This document shows positions 51,672-60,435 of a DNA stretch of 64,000 nt, one piece after another. The translations under genes were made by a program, and so were the position numbers. The notes beneath the pieces are model-generated. The model made no database searches. It had not been told where the DNA came from and worked only from the letters and a program-made list of their open reading frames with translations. The DNA is from JAJDXO01 sp965207535 (GTDB lineage Bacteria; Pseudomonadota; Alphaproteobacteria; Rhodospirillales; UBA2165), in NCBI GenBank assembly GCA_965207535.1, contig CBDBMR010000014.1:248001-312000 (forward strand), read 5' to 3'. How positions within the stretch are numbered: the first letter of the stretch is position 1; every line of letters starts with the position of its first letter.

Positions 51672-52469
51672 CTAAATTTCGCTAAACAGAAACTGCTGCA
51701 ACCGCGCCGATTTGGGCGCGCCGAACAGTTCGGCCGGCGGGCCTTCCTCTTCGATCCTGCCCCCATGCAGGAAAATCGTGCGGTCGGATGCTTCCCGGGC
51801 GAATCCCATCTCGTGGGTCACGACGATCATGGTCCGGCCTTCCCGGGCAAGGTCCCGCATCACGCGCAGCACCTCGCCGACCAGTTCCGGGTCGAGCGAC
51901 GAGGTCGGCTCGTCGAACAGCAGCACCTTGGGCTGCATGGCCAGCGCCCGGGCGATCGCGACGCGCTGCTGCTGGCCGCCGGAAAGTTGCGCGGGATAGC
52001 TGTCGTACTTGTCTTCCAGGCCAACCTTTTCCAGCAGCGCCATGGCTTCCTCGCGTGCGGCGGCCTTGCTGCGTTTCAACACCCGGACCGGCCCTTCGGC
52101 AATGTTCTGCACCACCGTCATATGGGCCCAGAGATTGAAGCTCTGGAACACCATGCCGAGTTTGGAGCGGAGCCGGACGATCCGTCTCCGGTCGACGCCG
52201 GTGGGCCGGCCGGCGCGGTCGGTGCGGACCAGGAGTTCTTCCCCATCGAGAACGATCCGGCCGCGGTCCGGAATTTCCAGAAGGTTGAGGCAACGGAGCA
52301 AGGTGCTCTTGCCCGATCCGGAACTGCCGATGACCGCGATGACCTCGCCGGCCGCCGCGGACAGCGTCACACCCCTCAGGACCGCGACGTCGCCGAAGCG
52401 CTTGTGAATGTCCTCGGCGATCAGGGCCGGTGCGGTGCTAATATTGAACTCCCAGGGTGAGGGCTCCAT
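51672..52469 (-). CDS. Polar amino acid ABC ATPase, HisP type
   Basis: A 265-residue ATPase. Walker A is VIGSSGSGKSTLLRCLNLLE, the signature QLSGGQQQRVAIARAL and Walker B VLLFDEPTSSLDPELV. The insertion VDRRRIVRLRSKLGMVFQSFNLWAHM is typical of HisP. The ATG at 52469 lies inside the end of the SDR gene (32-bp overlap), indicating coupling; a TTG lies one codon earlier. Confidence 0.9.
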   Translation of the reverse strand: MEPSPWEFNISTAPALIAEDIHKRFGDVAVLRGVTLSAAAGEVIAVIGSSGSGKSTLLRCLNLLEIPDRGRIVLDGEELLVRTDRAGRPTGVDRRRIVRLRSKLGMVFQSFNLWAHMTVVQNIAEGPVRVLKRSKAAAREEAMALLEKVGLEDKYDSYPAQLSGGQQQRVAIARALAMQPKVLLFDEPTSSLDPELVGEVLRVMRDLAREGRTMIVVTHEMGFAREASDRTIFLHGGRIEEEGPPAELFGAPKSARLQQFLFSEI

Positions 52470-53199
52470 CAACGATCAGGTTGGCGCCTGAAATAAAGCT
52501 TGCCGCGGGACTGGCAAGATATACCGCCGCGCTCGCAACTTCATCCGGCCGTCCCATTCTGCCCATTGGATTGTTCGCGACCGCCGATGCAAAAAATTCC
52601 GGATTGTCACGCTCGGTGCGGCCCCAGACGCCATCCTCGAAGTAGATGTTTCCCGGCGAAACCGCGTTGACGCGAATGCCGTCCACCGCCAGCGAACGCG
52701 CAAGACCTTTGGAATAATTCAGAATTGCGGCTTTCATTGCACCGTACGGCTTGGCTCCCCCGGGCGTATGAAGCGCTGCAATCGACGAAATGAATACGAT
52801 TGCCCCAGCTTCCGATTTTTTCAGAAACGGTATGGCCGCTTCAGCCCCAAAATATGAGGATTGCATGTCCACTTCGAAGCTGTGGCGCCAGGCACCTTCG
52901 TCCGCGTCGAGATTCATCGCGCTCGCATTGGCGATAAATATATCGAGACCCCCAAACGAGTCGGCGGTTCTTTCAATCCACGCTGATTGCGCCCCGCGGT
53001 CAACAGCGTCGAGAGCTTCACCCCTCACCTTTGTCGGCGCCTCCGCCAGCTCTGCAACGGTACTCTCGACGGAAGACCCGGTTCGGGCGCAAATGGACAC
53101 ATTGCAGCCTTCGGATACCAATAGCCCTGCGATCGCCCGTCCGATGCCGCGTGTCGCACCGACGACCGCGGCATTCTTTCCGTTTAGCTTCAGGTCCAT
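52438..53199 (-). CDS. Short-chain dehydrogenase/reductase
   Basis: A 253-residue SDR. The cofactor motif is GATRGIGRAIAGLL, and the catalytic Tyr and Lys are in KPYGAMKAA after FISSIAALHTPGG. The Asn in DIFIANASAMN fills the usual NAG position. It lies between the NIPSNAP gene and the HisP-type gene, all on the minus strand. It probably oxidises a hydroxyl group of the cluster substrate; which one is unknown. Confidence 0.88.
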   Translation of the reverse strand: MDLKLNGKNAAVVGATRGIGRAIAGLLVSEGCNVSICARTGSSVESTVAELAEAPTKVRGEALDAVDRGAQSAWIERTADSFGGLDIFIANASAMNLDADEGAWRHSFEVDMQSSYFGAEAAIPFLKKSEAGAIVFISSIAALHTPGGAKPYGAMKAAILNYSKGLARSLAVDGIRVNAVSPGNIYFEDGVWGRTERDNPEFFASAVANNPMGRMGRPDEVASAAVYLASPAASFISGANLIVDGALTLGVQY

Positions 53200-53298
53200 A
53201 AATTCAACGCCCGTGTTTCCCTGAACAATTTATCTTGAATTTGTCCCGCTGCCCTACTTTGCGGCGGTGCGTCGCCGTCTCGGTAACGTAGATGGGGC

Positions 53299-53622
53299 TC
53301 ACCGCATGGGAGATTTCGGGGTCGCGCGCGCGCGATGGACCACGATCTCCTCCACATCAATCAGGCTGCGAACAACGGGCTTAATTTCGGATTGCCATTC
53401 TTCGGATTCATACACCGCCTCGTACTGCTCCTCACGAACGTCATCGTCGTCGAACCGGCGTATCCAGATGAATAAATTTTCATCGTCGTCACTTTCGAAC
53501 ATGGCGTTGACGTCCATGCCTTTCGAGATCATGAAAGGCACGATGCGGTCCTCCATGAAGCCGATCCACTCTGCCATTCTGCCGTCTTTGACGTTGTAGT
53601 GGCGAATTTCGAATATGGACAT
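53299..53622 (-). CDS. NIPSNAP-family protein
   Basis: A 107-residue dimeric alpha-beta barrel protein: MSIFEIRHYNVKDGRMAEWIGFMEDRIVPFM and LFIWIRRFDDDDVREEQYEAVYESEEWQSEI match NIPSNAP. Roles are poorly known; small members occur in catabolic operons. It starts 178 bp from the divergent E1-alpha gene, and one HxlR-type operator lies between them. Confidence 0.85.
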   Translation of the reverse strand: MSIFEIRHYNVKDGRMAEWIGFMEDRIVPFMISKGMDVNAMFESDDDENLFIWIRRFDDDDVREEQYEAVYESEEWQSEIKPVVRSLIDVEEIVVHRARATPKSPMR

Positions 53623-53717
53623 CAGGGCCTCCTGTTGGTCGCTACAACCCGGTTGAGGGCAGTGCGCCGCGATCGAATCATCGTGGCACGAGGCTCTACC
53701 TCGCGCCGTCTTCAGCT

Positions 53718-53743
53718 ACACTTACAAAAATGTGTGTACTTGT
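53718..53743 (+). promoter_or_regulatory. HxlR-type operator upstream of the E1/aconitase X operon
   Basis: ACACTTAC AAAAAT GTGTGTAC TTGT differs at only a few positions from the perfect dyad at 58163 (GTACTTAC AAAAAT GTAAGTAC). The operator start is 83 bp before the E1-alpha ATG, exactly as for the second site and the MDR gene. TTGTAT (53740-53745) and CAATCT (53763-53768), 17 bp apart, may be the -35 and -10 boxes. Confidence 0.7.
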
Positions 53744-53800
53744 ATTTTTCAACATGTAAATGCAATCTCACCGAAATATCAAACGAGAAATAGGTGAAAT

Positions 53801-54796
53801 ATGACGGCCAATTTGTCGCCTGACGTTTCCCAATGCCTGGAGTTGCTCCAGACGATGCAGGTCATCCGGTATGCCGAAGAGCAACTGGCCGCCGATTTCG
53901 CCGCAGGCAAGACCCCGGGTGGCGTACATCTTTCGATCGGACAAGAGGCAGTCGCCGCCGGGATTTGCGCCCACCTCTCGGAGAACGACCAACTGGCGAG
54001 CAATCATCGAGGGCATGGCCATTTTATTGCCAAGGGCGGGGATCCCAAGCAGCTCTTTGCGGAAATATATGGGATGTCCGAGGGTATCTGCGGCGGCATG
54101 GGCGGTTCCATGCATGTTGCCGACTATTCGAAAGGCATAATTGGCGCCAATGGAATCGTAGGAGCCGGGCTTCCAATTTCGACCGGAGCGGCGCTTGCCG
54201 ATCTTCTGGACGACGACGGCAGTATGACCGTCGTGATTTTTGGAGACGGCGCGTCGAACCAGGGCGTATTGCAGGAGTCCCTGAACTTTGCCGCTCTCTG
54301 GAATTTGCCGCTGCTATATGCCTGTGAACACAACGGATTTTGCCAATTCTCTCCTGCCGAGACCGTGACCGCCGGGACCATCAGTGACCGGGCAAAACCT
54401 TTCGGAATCCCGGTTGAGGTCGTGGACGGGAACGATGTCAGGGCGGTCTGGCAAGCCATGGCCTGGGCGACAGACCATATCCGCTCCGGCAAGGGCCCGG
54501 CGTTCATCGAGGCGAAAACCTACCGAATAAACAATCACTTTGAACGGGAGCATTTGGTCGTCCAAACGCCCTATCGGACCGAGGAAGAAATCGAAACGAT
54601 GCGGCGTGAACGTGACCCGATCAAATTGCTGCAGAAATGGTTGAAGGAAGAAAATCTGGTTGATGACGAAAAGCTCGGCGCCATCGACGAGAAAGCTTCT
54701 TCCATCGTCGAGGAAGCTGTTGCGTTTGGAGAGGCCGGGACGCCTCCACCCGAAGATATTGGTGAGAGTTACATGTTTGCCGGGACACACAGCTGA
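53801..54796 (+). CDS. Thiamine-dependent 2-oxoacid/acetoin dehydrogenase E1 alpha
   Basis: A 331-residue E1 alpha subunit of the PDH/acetoin dehydrogenase type. The thiamine diphosphate motif starts Gly148-Asp149-Gly150 (VIFGDGASNQG) and ends at Asn178 (ACEHNGFC). Also typical are PGGVHLSIGQEAVAAGICAHL, SNHRGHGHFIAKG and the phosphorylation-loop counterpart YRINNHFERE. It would decarboxylate a 2-oxo acid or cleave acetoin and load the acyl group onto the lipoyl protein. The stop overlaps the E1 beta start (TGATG). Confidence 0.9.
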   Translation: MTANLSPDVSQCLELLQTMQVIRYAEEQLAADFAAGKTPGGVHLSIGQEAVAAGICAHLSENDQLASNHRGHGHFIAKGGDPKQLFAEIYGMSEGICGGMGGSMHVADYSKGIIGANGIVGAGLPISTGAALADLLDDDGSMTVVIFGDGASNQGVLQESLNFAALWNLPLLYACEHNGFCQFSPAETVTAGTISDRAKPFGIPVEVVDGNDVRAVWQAMAWATDHIRSGKGPAFIEAKTYRINNHFEREHLVVQTPYRTEEEIETMRRERDPIKLLQKWLKEENLVDDEKLGAIDEKASSIVEEAVAFGEAGTPPPEDIGESYMFAGTHS

Positions 54797-55782
54797 TGGC
54801 ACGTACTCGATTTATTCAGGCGATCAACGATGCCCTTCGCGAGGAAATGGAGCGGGATGAGAAAGTCATTCTCTTTGGCGAAGATGTCGAGGCGAGCATC
54901 TTCGGAGACACCCGCGGACTAATCGATATTTTCGGTTCCCGCCGGGTTCGAAACACACCTATTTCGGAGAACACCCTTACAGGAATGACCGTGGGGACCG
55001 CTGCAAGCGGCTATCGGGTGGTTCTCCATCTGATGTTCGCAAATTTTGTCTATACCGGCATGGACGGCATCGCCAATCAGATGGCCCGGGCCCGGCTGAT
55101 GTCGGGGGGGCAGATCGACTTGCCCATTACGATTATCGCCAGCTATGGCGGCGGCAGAGCGAACGCGGCGCAGCACTCGGACACGCCGTTTTCGGCCGTC
55201 ATGAATGTCGGCGGCGTGCACGTCGTGGCGCCCTCGAATCCAGCTGACGCCAAGGGCCTTCTGAAATCGGCCATTCGCAGCAATGATCCGGTAATTTTCT
55301 TCGAACCGGGCGGCCGCGGCGGCGAACAGGGTGAGGTTCCGGATGAGGAATACCTCACGCCCATTGGAAAAGCGGCCGTGGTACGCGAAGGAACCGATCT
55401 AACCTTGATCGGAATGGGCTCGACCATGCGCATGACGTTGGAGGCCGCGGACAAACTTGCGGAGAGCGGAATTGAGTGTGAGGTCGTGGACGTTCGAACC
55501 ATGGCGCCACTCGACGAAGATACCTTGTGCAAGGCCGCCGAACGAACAGGCCGTGTCGTCATCGTGGATGAGTCCCGGGACCGGTGTAGCGCCGCCAGTC
55601 AAATCTCGGCGATACTGGCGGACAAGTCGTTTGAACATCTGAAGGCGCCGATCAAACGGGTAACAACCCCCAACGTTTCATTCCCCTATGCGCCGGCAAG
55701 TGAGAAATATCTTCTTCCGAACACCGACAAGATTTTGGCCGCGGCGGCGGAAATCGCAAAGAACCAGGAGAAACCGATTTGA
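54796..55782 (+). CDS. Thiamine-dependent 2-oxoacid/acetoin dehydrogenase E1 beta
   Basis: A 328-residue E1 beta subunit. INDALREEMERDEKVILFGEDVEA at the start, GTAASGYRVVLHLMFANFVYTGMDGIANQMA, and HSDTPFSAVMNVGGVHVVAPSNPADAKGLL identify it. It completes the E1 heterotetramer. Overlaps at both ends show tight coupling with E1 alpha and the lipoyl-domain gene. No E2 core or E3 gene lies in the window. Confidence 0.92.
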   Translation: MARTRFIQAINDALREEMERDEKVILFGEDVEASIFGDTRGLIDIFGSRRVRNTPISENTLTGMTVGTAASGYRVVLHLMFANFVYTGMDGIANQMARARLMSGGQIDLPITIIASYGGGRANAAQHSDTPFSAVMNVGGVHVVAPSNPADAKGLLKSAIRSNDPVIFFEPGGRGGEQGEVPDEEYLTPIGKAAVVREGTDLTLIGMGSTMRMTLEAADKLAESGIECEVVDVRTMAPLDEDTLCKAAERTGRVVIVDESRDRCSAASQISAILADKSFEHLKAPIKRVTTPNVSFPYAPASEKYLLPNTDKILAAAAEIAKNQEKPI

Positions 55783-56027
55783 AGGTAACGCTGAAACTTA
55801 CCCGTGTCGGCATGACGATGGAGGAAGCAACCATCGTCCGATGGGCTAAACAGCCGGGGGATACCTTTGCCGAAGGCGAGGTTCTCTATGAAATCGAGAC
55901 GGAAAAAGTAACCCAAGAGGTTGAAGCACCCGGAACGGGCACCCTGGTGGAAATATTGGCCCCCGAGGGGTCGGATATCGCCGTTGGAGACAACGTCTGT
56001 GTGGTTGACACGGATTCTCCACGGTAA
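55779..56027 (+). CDS. Stand-alone lipoyl domain protein
   Basis: An 82-residue protein that is only a biotinyl/lipoyl domain. VTLKLTRVGMTMEEATIVRWAKQPGDTFAEGEVLYEIETEKVTQEVEAPGTG contains the attachment Lys43 in ETEKV. There is no E3-binding or acyltransferase part, which makes it unlike a normal E2. The start is TTG at 55779, overlapping the E1 beta stop. It may carry the acyl group from E1 to an unlinked E2, or release it in another way. Confidence 0.87.
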   Translation: MKVTLKLTRVGMTMEEATIVRWAKQPGDTFAEGEVLYEIETEKVTQEVEAPGTGTLVEILAPEGSDIAVGDNVCVVDTDSPR

Positions 56028-56052
56028 CCCTCAGCCGGTGAGGTAGCCGACG

Positions 56053-57294
56053 ATGCAACTCTCTTCGCAAGCCGAGGCCATGCTGGCCGGCGAGATGGGC
56101 CCTGCGCGAAAATGGGCCGTGGAACACCAGCTGCAAATTGGACGAATGTTCGATGCGCTAGACATGGTGAAGGTGAGCCAAGCACACATGATGGCGGATC
56201 CGGAATCCACCGGTGAAGCCGGTGTGAAATTGGTCGAGAGCTTTGCGGCACGACCCGAGGAAGAAAGGCGGGTCGTCATACCGACGATCACCGATCCCCG
56301 CGGTGTCGATTTGAACTACTACGGCCCGTTGGGGCAGACCGAGGAGATGGCGAACCTGGAGCGGCGATTTATCGCCGCCTGCCAAAGCCTTGGTATTGCG
56401 ATGACCAACACTTGCATCAACTACCAAACGGTCATGCCGCCCGTCCGAGGGGACCACGTTGCCTATGGCGACACGGGCGTGGTGATTTATTCCAACAGTA
56501 TTTGCGGCGCCAGGTCCAACTTCGAAGGCGGCCCATCGGCGTTGGCGGCCGGGCTGACCGGCTATACGCCCAGATACGGACTGCATCTTGATGAGAACAG
56601 GCGCGCCACCCGCCGGTTCGTCGTCAAGTCGCCGCCCCGGGAACTGACGGATTGGGGTGTTTTGGGAGCGGTTATCGGCAGGCGATCAGGTTCCTATTGG
56701 GAGGTACCTGTAATCGAGGGCATCGAAAATGTACCGACCTCCGACGAAGCCAAGCATCTGGGCGCGGCGATGGCGAGCTACGGTTCGACCCCCCTATTTC
56801 ACATTGTCGGCATCACGCCGGAATGCGATGCGCTGGATGACGTGGGCGGCTCGAAGCTTCCCGCGGAGGAAGTTACCGCCGATGACCTCAGCGAATTTCG
56901 CGGCTCGTTCGGGGCTCGTGGCGAGAAAGTCGATGTCGTCGTGTTCGCGGCGCCGCAGCTTTCATTGGTCGAAATGAAACAAGTTGCCGATCTATGCCGC
57001 GGCCGGACCTGCCATGCCGATACCGCGCTCCTGGTTTGTACGCCATCCAGCGTGTACACCGATGCCGAGGCGGCCGGATATATCGGCAAAATCGAGGCGT
57101 TTGGGGGGCGTGTGCTGCAGGGAACGTGCTTCTATCAGCAGTATGCTCGTGAGATCGCAGAAGCGAACGGCTGGGAGCGGCTACTCTCGAACTCGACCAA
57201 AATCGTGAACATCCTTGGGGGATACGGCTATAAGCCTGCCCTGGCCTCGATGGAGGCATGCGTCGATTCCGCTGTCGCGGGGGAGATCGTCTGA
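56053..57294 (+). CDS. Aconitase X catalytic (large) subunit
   Basis: A 413-residue protein of the DUF521/aconitase X family. KVSQAHMMADPESTGEAGVKLVE, the first Cys region TNTCINYQTV (Cys121), and SNSICGARSNFEGGPSALAAGLTGYTPRYGLHLDENRRAT (Cys151) correspond to conserved [2Fe-2S] and active-site regions. Known aconitase X enzymes are cis-3-hydroxy-L-proline dehydratase and archaeal phosphomevalonate dehydratase. The NTCINYQT segment, where related proteins have a TCTPY-like stretch, suggests a different substrate. The next gene encodes the small subunit. Confidence 0.88.
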   Translation: MQLSSQAEAMLAGEMGPARKWAVEHQLQIGRMFDALDMVKVSQAHMMADPESTGEAGVKLVESFAARPEEERRVVIPTITDPRGVDLNYYGPLGQTEEMANLERRFIAACQSLGIAMTNTCINYQTVMPPVRGDHVAYGDTGVVIYSNSICGARSNFEGGPSALAAGLTGYTPRYGLHLDENRRATRRFVVKSPPRELTDWGVLGAVIGRRSGSYWEVPVIEGIENVPTSDEAKHLGAAMASYGSTPLFHIVGITPECDALDDVGGSKLPAEEVTADDLSEFRGSFGARGEKVDVVVFAAPQLSLVEMKQVADLCRGRTCHADTALLVCTPSSVYTDAEAAGYIGKIEAFGGRVLQGTCFYQQYAREIAEANGWERLLSNSTKIVNILGGYGYKPALASMEACVDSAVAGEIV

Positions 57295-57707
57295 TGCCGG
57301 TGACGCTCACCTGCCACGTCGGCATAGGCCCCCGCGCCGAGGGGGAAGCGCTGGTTGCGGATGACAACTTTTCGGCACGATACGATCTGGATCGCATCAA
57401 AGGAGTGTTTTCCCGCCCTGATCACGCCTTGGCCGGCCAGAGCTATGTCGACAAGATATTGGTGATGAATACCGCCAAGGGCGGTGTGGCAACCGCCTGG
57501 ATGCTCTATGAAATGGTTTCAAGAGGGGTAGCGCCGAGGGCACTGTTGCTAAACACCGCAAATACCATTCTGGCGCAGGGGGCGGCGTTGGCCGACATAC
57601 CCCTATGCGATCGCTTCGATGCCGGCGATGTCACCAAGCAGATCAAGAGCGGAGACATGCTTGCCGTAGATCCAGGCTTGGGACAGGTCACGATACTTGA
57701 CGGATAG
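57294..57707 (+). CDS. Aconitase X small (swivel) subunit
   Basis: A 137-residue DUF126 protein, the swivelling domain of aconitase X. FSRPDHALAGQSYVDKILVMNTAKGGVATAWMLYEMV fits the family, but the active-site GRGSCSGS stretch of the phosphomevalonate/hydroxyproline types is replaced by AKGGVATAW. The missing Ser positions suggest another substrate class. The ATG overlaps the stop of the large subunit. It ends the operon from E1 alpha. Confidence 0.87.
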   Translation: MPVTLTCHVGIGPRAEGEALVADDNFSARYDLDRIKGVFSRPDHALAGQSYVDKILVMNTAKGGVATAWMLYEMVSRGVAPRALLLNTANTILAQGAALADIPLCDRFDAGDVTKQIKSGDMLAVDPGLGQVTILDG

Positions 57708-57764
57708 GTCTTCGCCAGGTGTCTGGCTTTCCTGGCCGGGGATTGGCTGAACTATCGGCCTCCG

Positions 57765-58133
57765 CTACGCCGCAACATCCGAATTTTCGTCATCGGATTC
57801 CGCCGCTAGTTTGCGAGCCTTGAATTCACTGCCCCATGCCTGCATCGACTCGATGATGGGCTGAAGAGACATACCGAATTCGGTGATTTCGTACTCCACG
57901 CGTGGAGGTACTTGCGGGTATTCGTGCCGTGTTATCACACCGTCCGCCTCCAGTTCCCGCAGCTGTAGAATTATCATGCGCTCCGTGGCGTTCGGAGCGA
58001 GCCTGCACAATTCCCCGAACCGCTTACGTCCACCAATCAGACGGCAAACCAAAACCGGTTTCCAACGCCCGCCAATTACGCTGAGCGTGGCTTCAACATC
58101 GCATCCGGTTTTCCAATTGTATTTCCGTACCAT
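57765..58133 (-). CDS. HxlR-family transcriptional regulator
   Basis: A 122-residue winged-helix repressor/activator. CDVEATLSVIGGRWKPVLVCRLIGGRKRFGELCRLAPNATERMIILQLRELEADGVITRHEYPQVPPRVEYEITEFG covers the full HxlR domain, with conserved Cys11 that may sense electrophiles or redox state. It is divergent from the MDR gene, and the perfect dyad between them lies 30 bp from its start. It probably controls itself, the MDR-TRAP genes and the E1/aconitase X operon. Confidence 0.9.
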   Translation of the reverse strand: MVRKYNWKTGCDVEATLSVIGGRWKPVLVCRLIGGRKRFGELCRLAPNATERMIILQLRELEADGVITRHEYPQVPPRVEYEITEFGMSLQPIIESMQAWGSEFKARKLAAESDDENSDVAA

Positions 58134-58162
58134 TTTCGCTCCCCGGTGTATCTCGTCGCTGT

Positions 58163-58188
58163 GTACTTACAAAAATGTAAGTACTTGT
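58163..58188 (+). promoter_or_regulatory. HxlR-type operator between regulator and MDR gene
   Basis: A perfect dyad, GTACTTAC (58163-58170), spacer AAAAAT and GTAAGTAC (58177-58184). It starts 83 bp before the MDR ATG. TTGTCA (58185-58190) and CATTCT (58208-58213), 17 bp apart, are possible -35 and -10 boxes placed as at the E1-alpha promoter. Confidence 0.75.
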
Positions 58189-58245
58189 CAATTTATTTGT
58201 ACCAACACATTCTGATGCGAAAAGCTAACCATAGCAGGGACGAAT

Positions 58246-59262
58246 ATGAAAGCCTTAGGCTACTCAGAGCAGGGGCCGGTCTCCGTCGAAGGAGCGGTCG
58301 TAGAATTTGAAGCCGTTGATCCGGTGCCGGGACCAAACGACCTTCTCGTCGAAGTCAGGGGCGTCTCGATCAACCCCGTAGATTTCAAGGTTCGCGCAAA
58401 CAGGCCCCCGCCCGAAGACGGTCCCCGAATCCTCGGTTTTGACGCCGCCGGCGTGGTCAAGGAAATTGGGTCGGATGCCTCCAGGTTCAAACCGGGTGAC
58501 GAGGTCATGTATGCCGGTGAGTTTACGCGGCCCGGCTCCAACGCCGAACTTCAGGCGGTCGACGAGCGGCTGGTCGGCCGAAAACCCTCCTCCCTGAATT
58601 TTGTGGAGGCCGCCGCGTTGCCGCTTACGAGCATCACCGCCTGGGAGCTTCTATTTGACAGCCTAAACATCGAAGAAGGCGGTGGCGAGAACGAAGCCCT
58701 TCTCATCATCGGCGGGGCCGGGGGAGTTGGATCGCTCCTTATTCAATTGGCCAAAAAGCTGACCAGGCTGACAGTCGTCGCAACGGCATCCCGTCCCGAG
58801 ACCCGGGACTGGGTGAAAAAGATGGGGGCCGACCATGTGGCCAACCACAAGATGCCGCTGGATGAGGAAATGGCGGCTTTGGGTATTTCACCCCGATATG
58901 TGGCCGCCCTGACAAATACCGACGATCACTTCTCATCCATAATCGAGATGATCAAGCCGAGGGGTCACATCGCCATGATCGACGACCCCCAAAACATAGA
59001 TATCGGCGCCATCAAGCTGAAGGCTCTGTCGTTCAGTTGGGAGTTCATGTTTGCCCGATCGATGTTCAAGGCCGAGGACATGGTCGCCCAGCACGACTTG
59101 CTTAATCGTGTCGCGGATCTCGTGGACCAGGGCGACCTCGTTTCAACGGTCAACAAGGATTGCGGGCCCTTGAGCGTCGACAGTTTACGCGCCGCTTTGG
59201 AACATCAGTCGAGTGGAGCCGCTATCGGGAAGACGGTTCTGGGGGGACTGAACGGCAGATAG
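58246..59262 (+). CDS. Zinc-type alcohol dehydrogenase-like MDR protein
   Basis: A 338-residue medium-chain dehydrogenase/reductase of the zinc-binding alcohol dehydrogenase-like (QOR2/YhfP-type) group. MKALGYSEQGPVSVEGAVVEFEAVDPVPGPNDLLVEV, GFDAAGVVKEIG and the cofactor motif IIGGAGGVGSLLIQLAKKLTRLTVVATAS are typical. The usual catalytic zinc ligands are absent despite the family name. It follows the operator at 58163 and is 97 bp before the TRAP binding-protein gene. Confidence 0.88.
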   Translation: MKALGYSEQGPVSVEGAVVEFEAVDPVPGPNDLLVEVRGVSINPVDFKVRANRPPPEDGPRILGFDAAGVVKEIGSDASRFKPGDEVMYAGEFTRPGSNAELQAVDERLVGRKPSSLNFVEAAALPLTSITAWELLFDSLNIEEGGGENEALLIIGGAGGVGSLLIQLAKKLTRLTVVATASRPETRDWVKKMGADHVANHKMPLDEEMAALGISPRYVAALTNTDDHFSSIIEMIKPRGHIAMIDDPQNIDIGAIKLKALSFSWEFMFARSMFKAEDMVAQHDLLNRVADLVDQGDLVSTVNKDCGPLSVDSLRAALEHQSSGAAIGKTVLGGLNGR

Positions 59263-59358
59263 CCGTTACGTCCGCCGGATCGAGGATCCGCGGCGAGTGC
59301 GGTTGTGCGGACTAAATGCGTGCCTAAAAGCCATGAACACGACAAGGAGGATACGACG

Positions 59359-60435
59359 ATGAAGCTGTTTAAATTACTCAAGACCGTCGGGCTTGCTGCG
59401 GCAATCTCGGCGCTGACCGTTCCGATGGCCTCGGCCCAAATGGAAATGAAAGTCGGTAGTTTCGAACCGGAGGGCCACTACCTTGTACAGCATGTCTATA
59501 TCCCGTACCTCAATGAGATTGAGAAACGGACCAAGGGAGCGCTGAAATTCAAGTGGTTCCACCATGGCACCTTGGTCAAGGCGCCGCAGACCGTGGACGG
59601 CCTCAAATCCGGGCTGGTCGACCTGGTTGTCACAACCGGGATCTTTACCCAGGAGAGCAAGTTTCCCGCGACCCACGTCATGACCCTGCCGTTCCAATTC
59701 GACAGCACTCTTGAAGCGAACCACGTGTTCCAGAAGGCCTATCACAATATTCCTGAAATCAAGGCCGAGTTTAAGGGTTTGGTCGAGCTCGGTTTCCACG
59801 TGTCGGATTTCTTCAATCTTCACATTCACAAGGATGTTGCGCCGGTCAAAACGCTAAAGGATTTGCAGGGCTTGGAGATCGGCTCGTTCTCGAAATCCGG
59901 GATCACCTACAGCAAGATGCTCGGTGCGACGCCCCGAAATCTGAAACTCGCGGATGTCTATGTCGCGTTGCAGCGCAAAGCCATCGACGGGATCTGGTTC
60001 CCCACGGCGCCAATCATCAAGTGGAAGATGACCGATCATACCAGCAACCACTCCCTGGTTGGCGGCCCATTCATCATGATTCCCATGACCATGTCTCAGC
60101 AGGCCTGGGACAAGCTGACGGCGGAACAGAAGAAAATTTTCCGGTCGATGGAAAACGAGCTGACCAATTTCACAGGCGCGATCGTCGACAATCGCCGAGG
60201 CTCTTCCGTGAGCAAAATGAAAAAACGCGGCGACAACATCATTGTCCTTCCGCCGGAAGAGAAGGCGAAATGGGTTGCGGCAACGAAACCGGCCTATGAC
60301 GCCTGGCGCAAAACCATGTCGGACAAAGGCGTCAACGGTGAAGCAATTCTGGCGAAGGTTCGGGAATACACCGGGGAGTTCAAAGGCATGAAACACACTT
60401 CCGCGGATTGGTGGGGCAATAACTGGCAGGAATAG
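59359..60435 (+). CDS. dctP: TRAP transporter solute-binding protein DctP
   Basis: A 358-residue periplasmic protein. The signal peptide (KLLKTVGLAAAISALTVPMASA) precedes MKVGSFEPEGHYLVQHVYIPYLNEIEKRTKGALKFKWF. KTLKDLQGLEIGSFSKSGITYSKMLGATPRNL is the DctP helix-9 region that contacts the carboxylate of the ligand. It has no Arg exactly at the usual spot, so the ligand class is uncertain. An AAGGAGG site precedes the ATG at 59359. Confidence 0.9.
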   Translation: MKLFKLLKTVGLAAAISALTVPMASAQMEMKVGSFEPEGHYLVQHVYIPYLNEIEKRTKGALKFKWFHHGTLVKAPQTVDGLKSGLVDLVVTTGIFTQESKFPATHVMTLPFQFDSTLEANHVFQKAYHNIPEIKAEFKGLVELGFHVSDFFNLHIHKDVAPVKTLKDLQGLEIGSFSKSGITYSKMLGATPRNLKLADVYVALQRKAIDGIWFPTAPIIKWKMTDHTSNHSLVGGPFIMIPMTMSQQAWDKLTAEQKKIFRSMENELTNFTGAIVDNRRGSSVSKMKKRGDNIIVLPPEEKAKWVAATKPAYDAWRKTMSDKGVNGEAILAKVREYTGEFKGMKHTSADWWGNNWQE

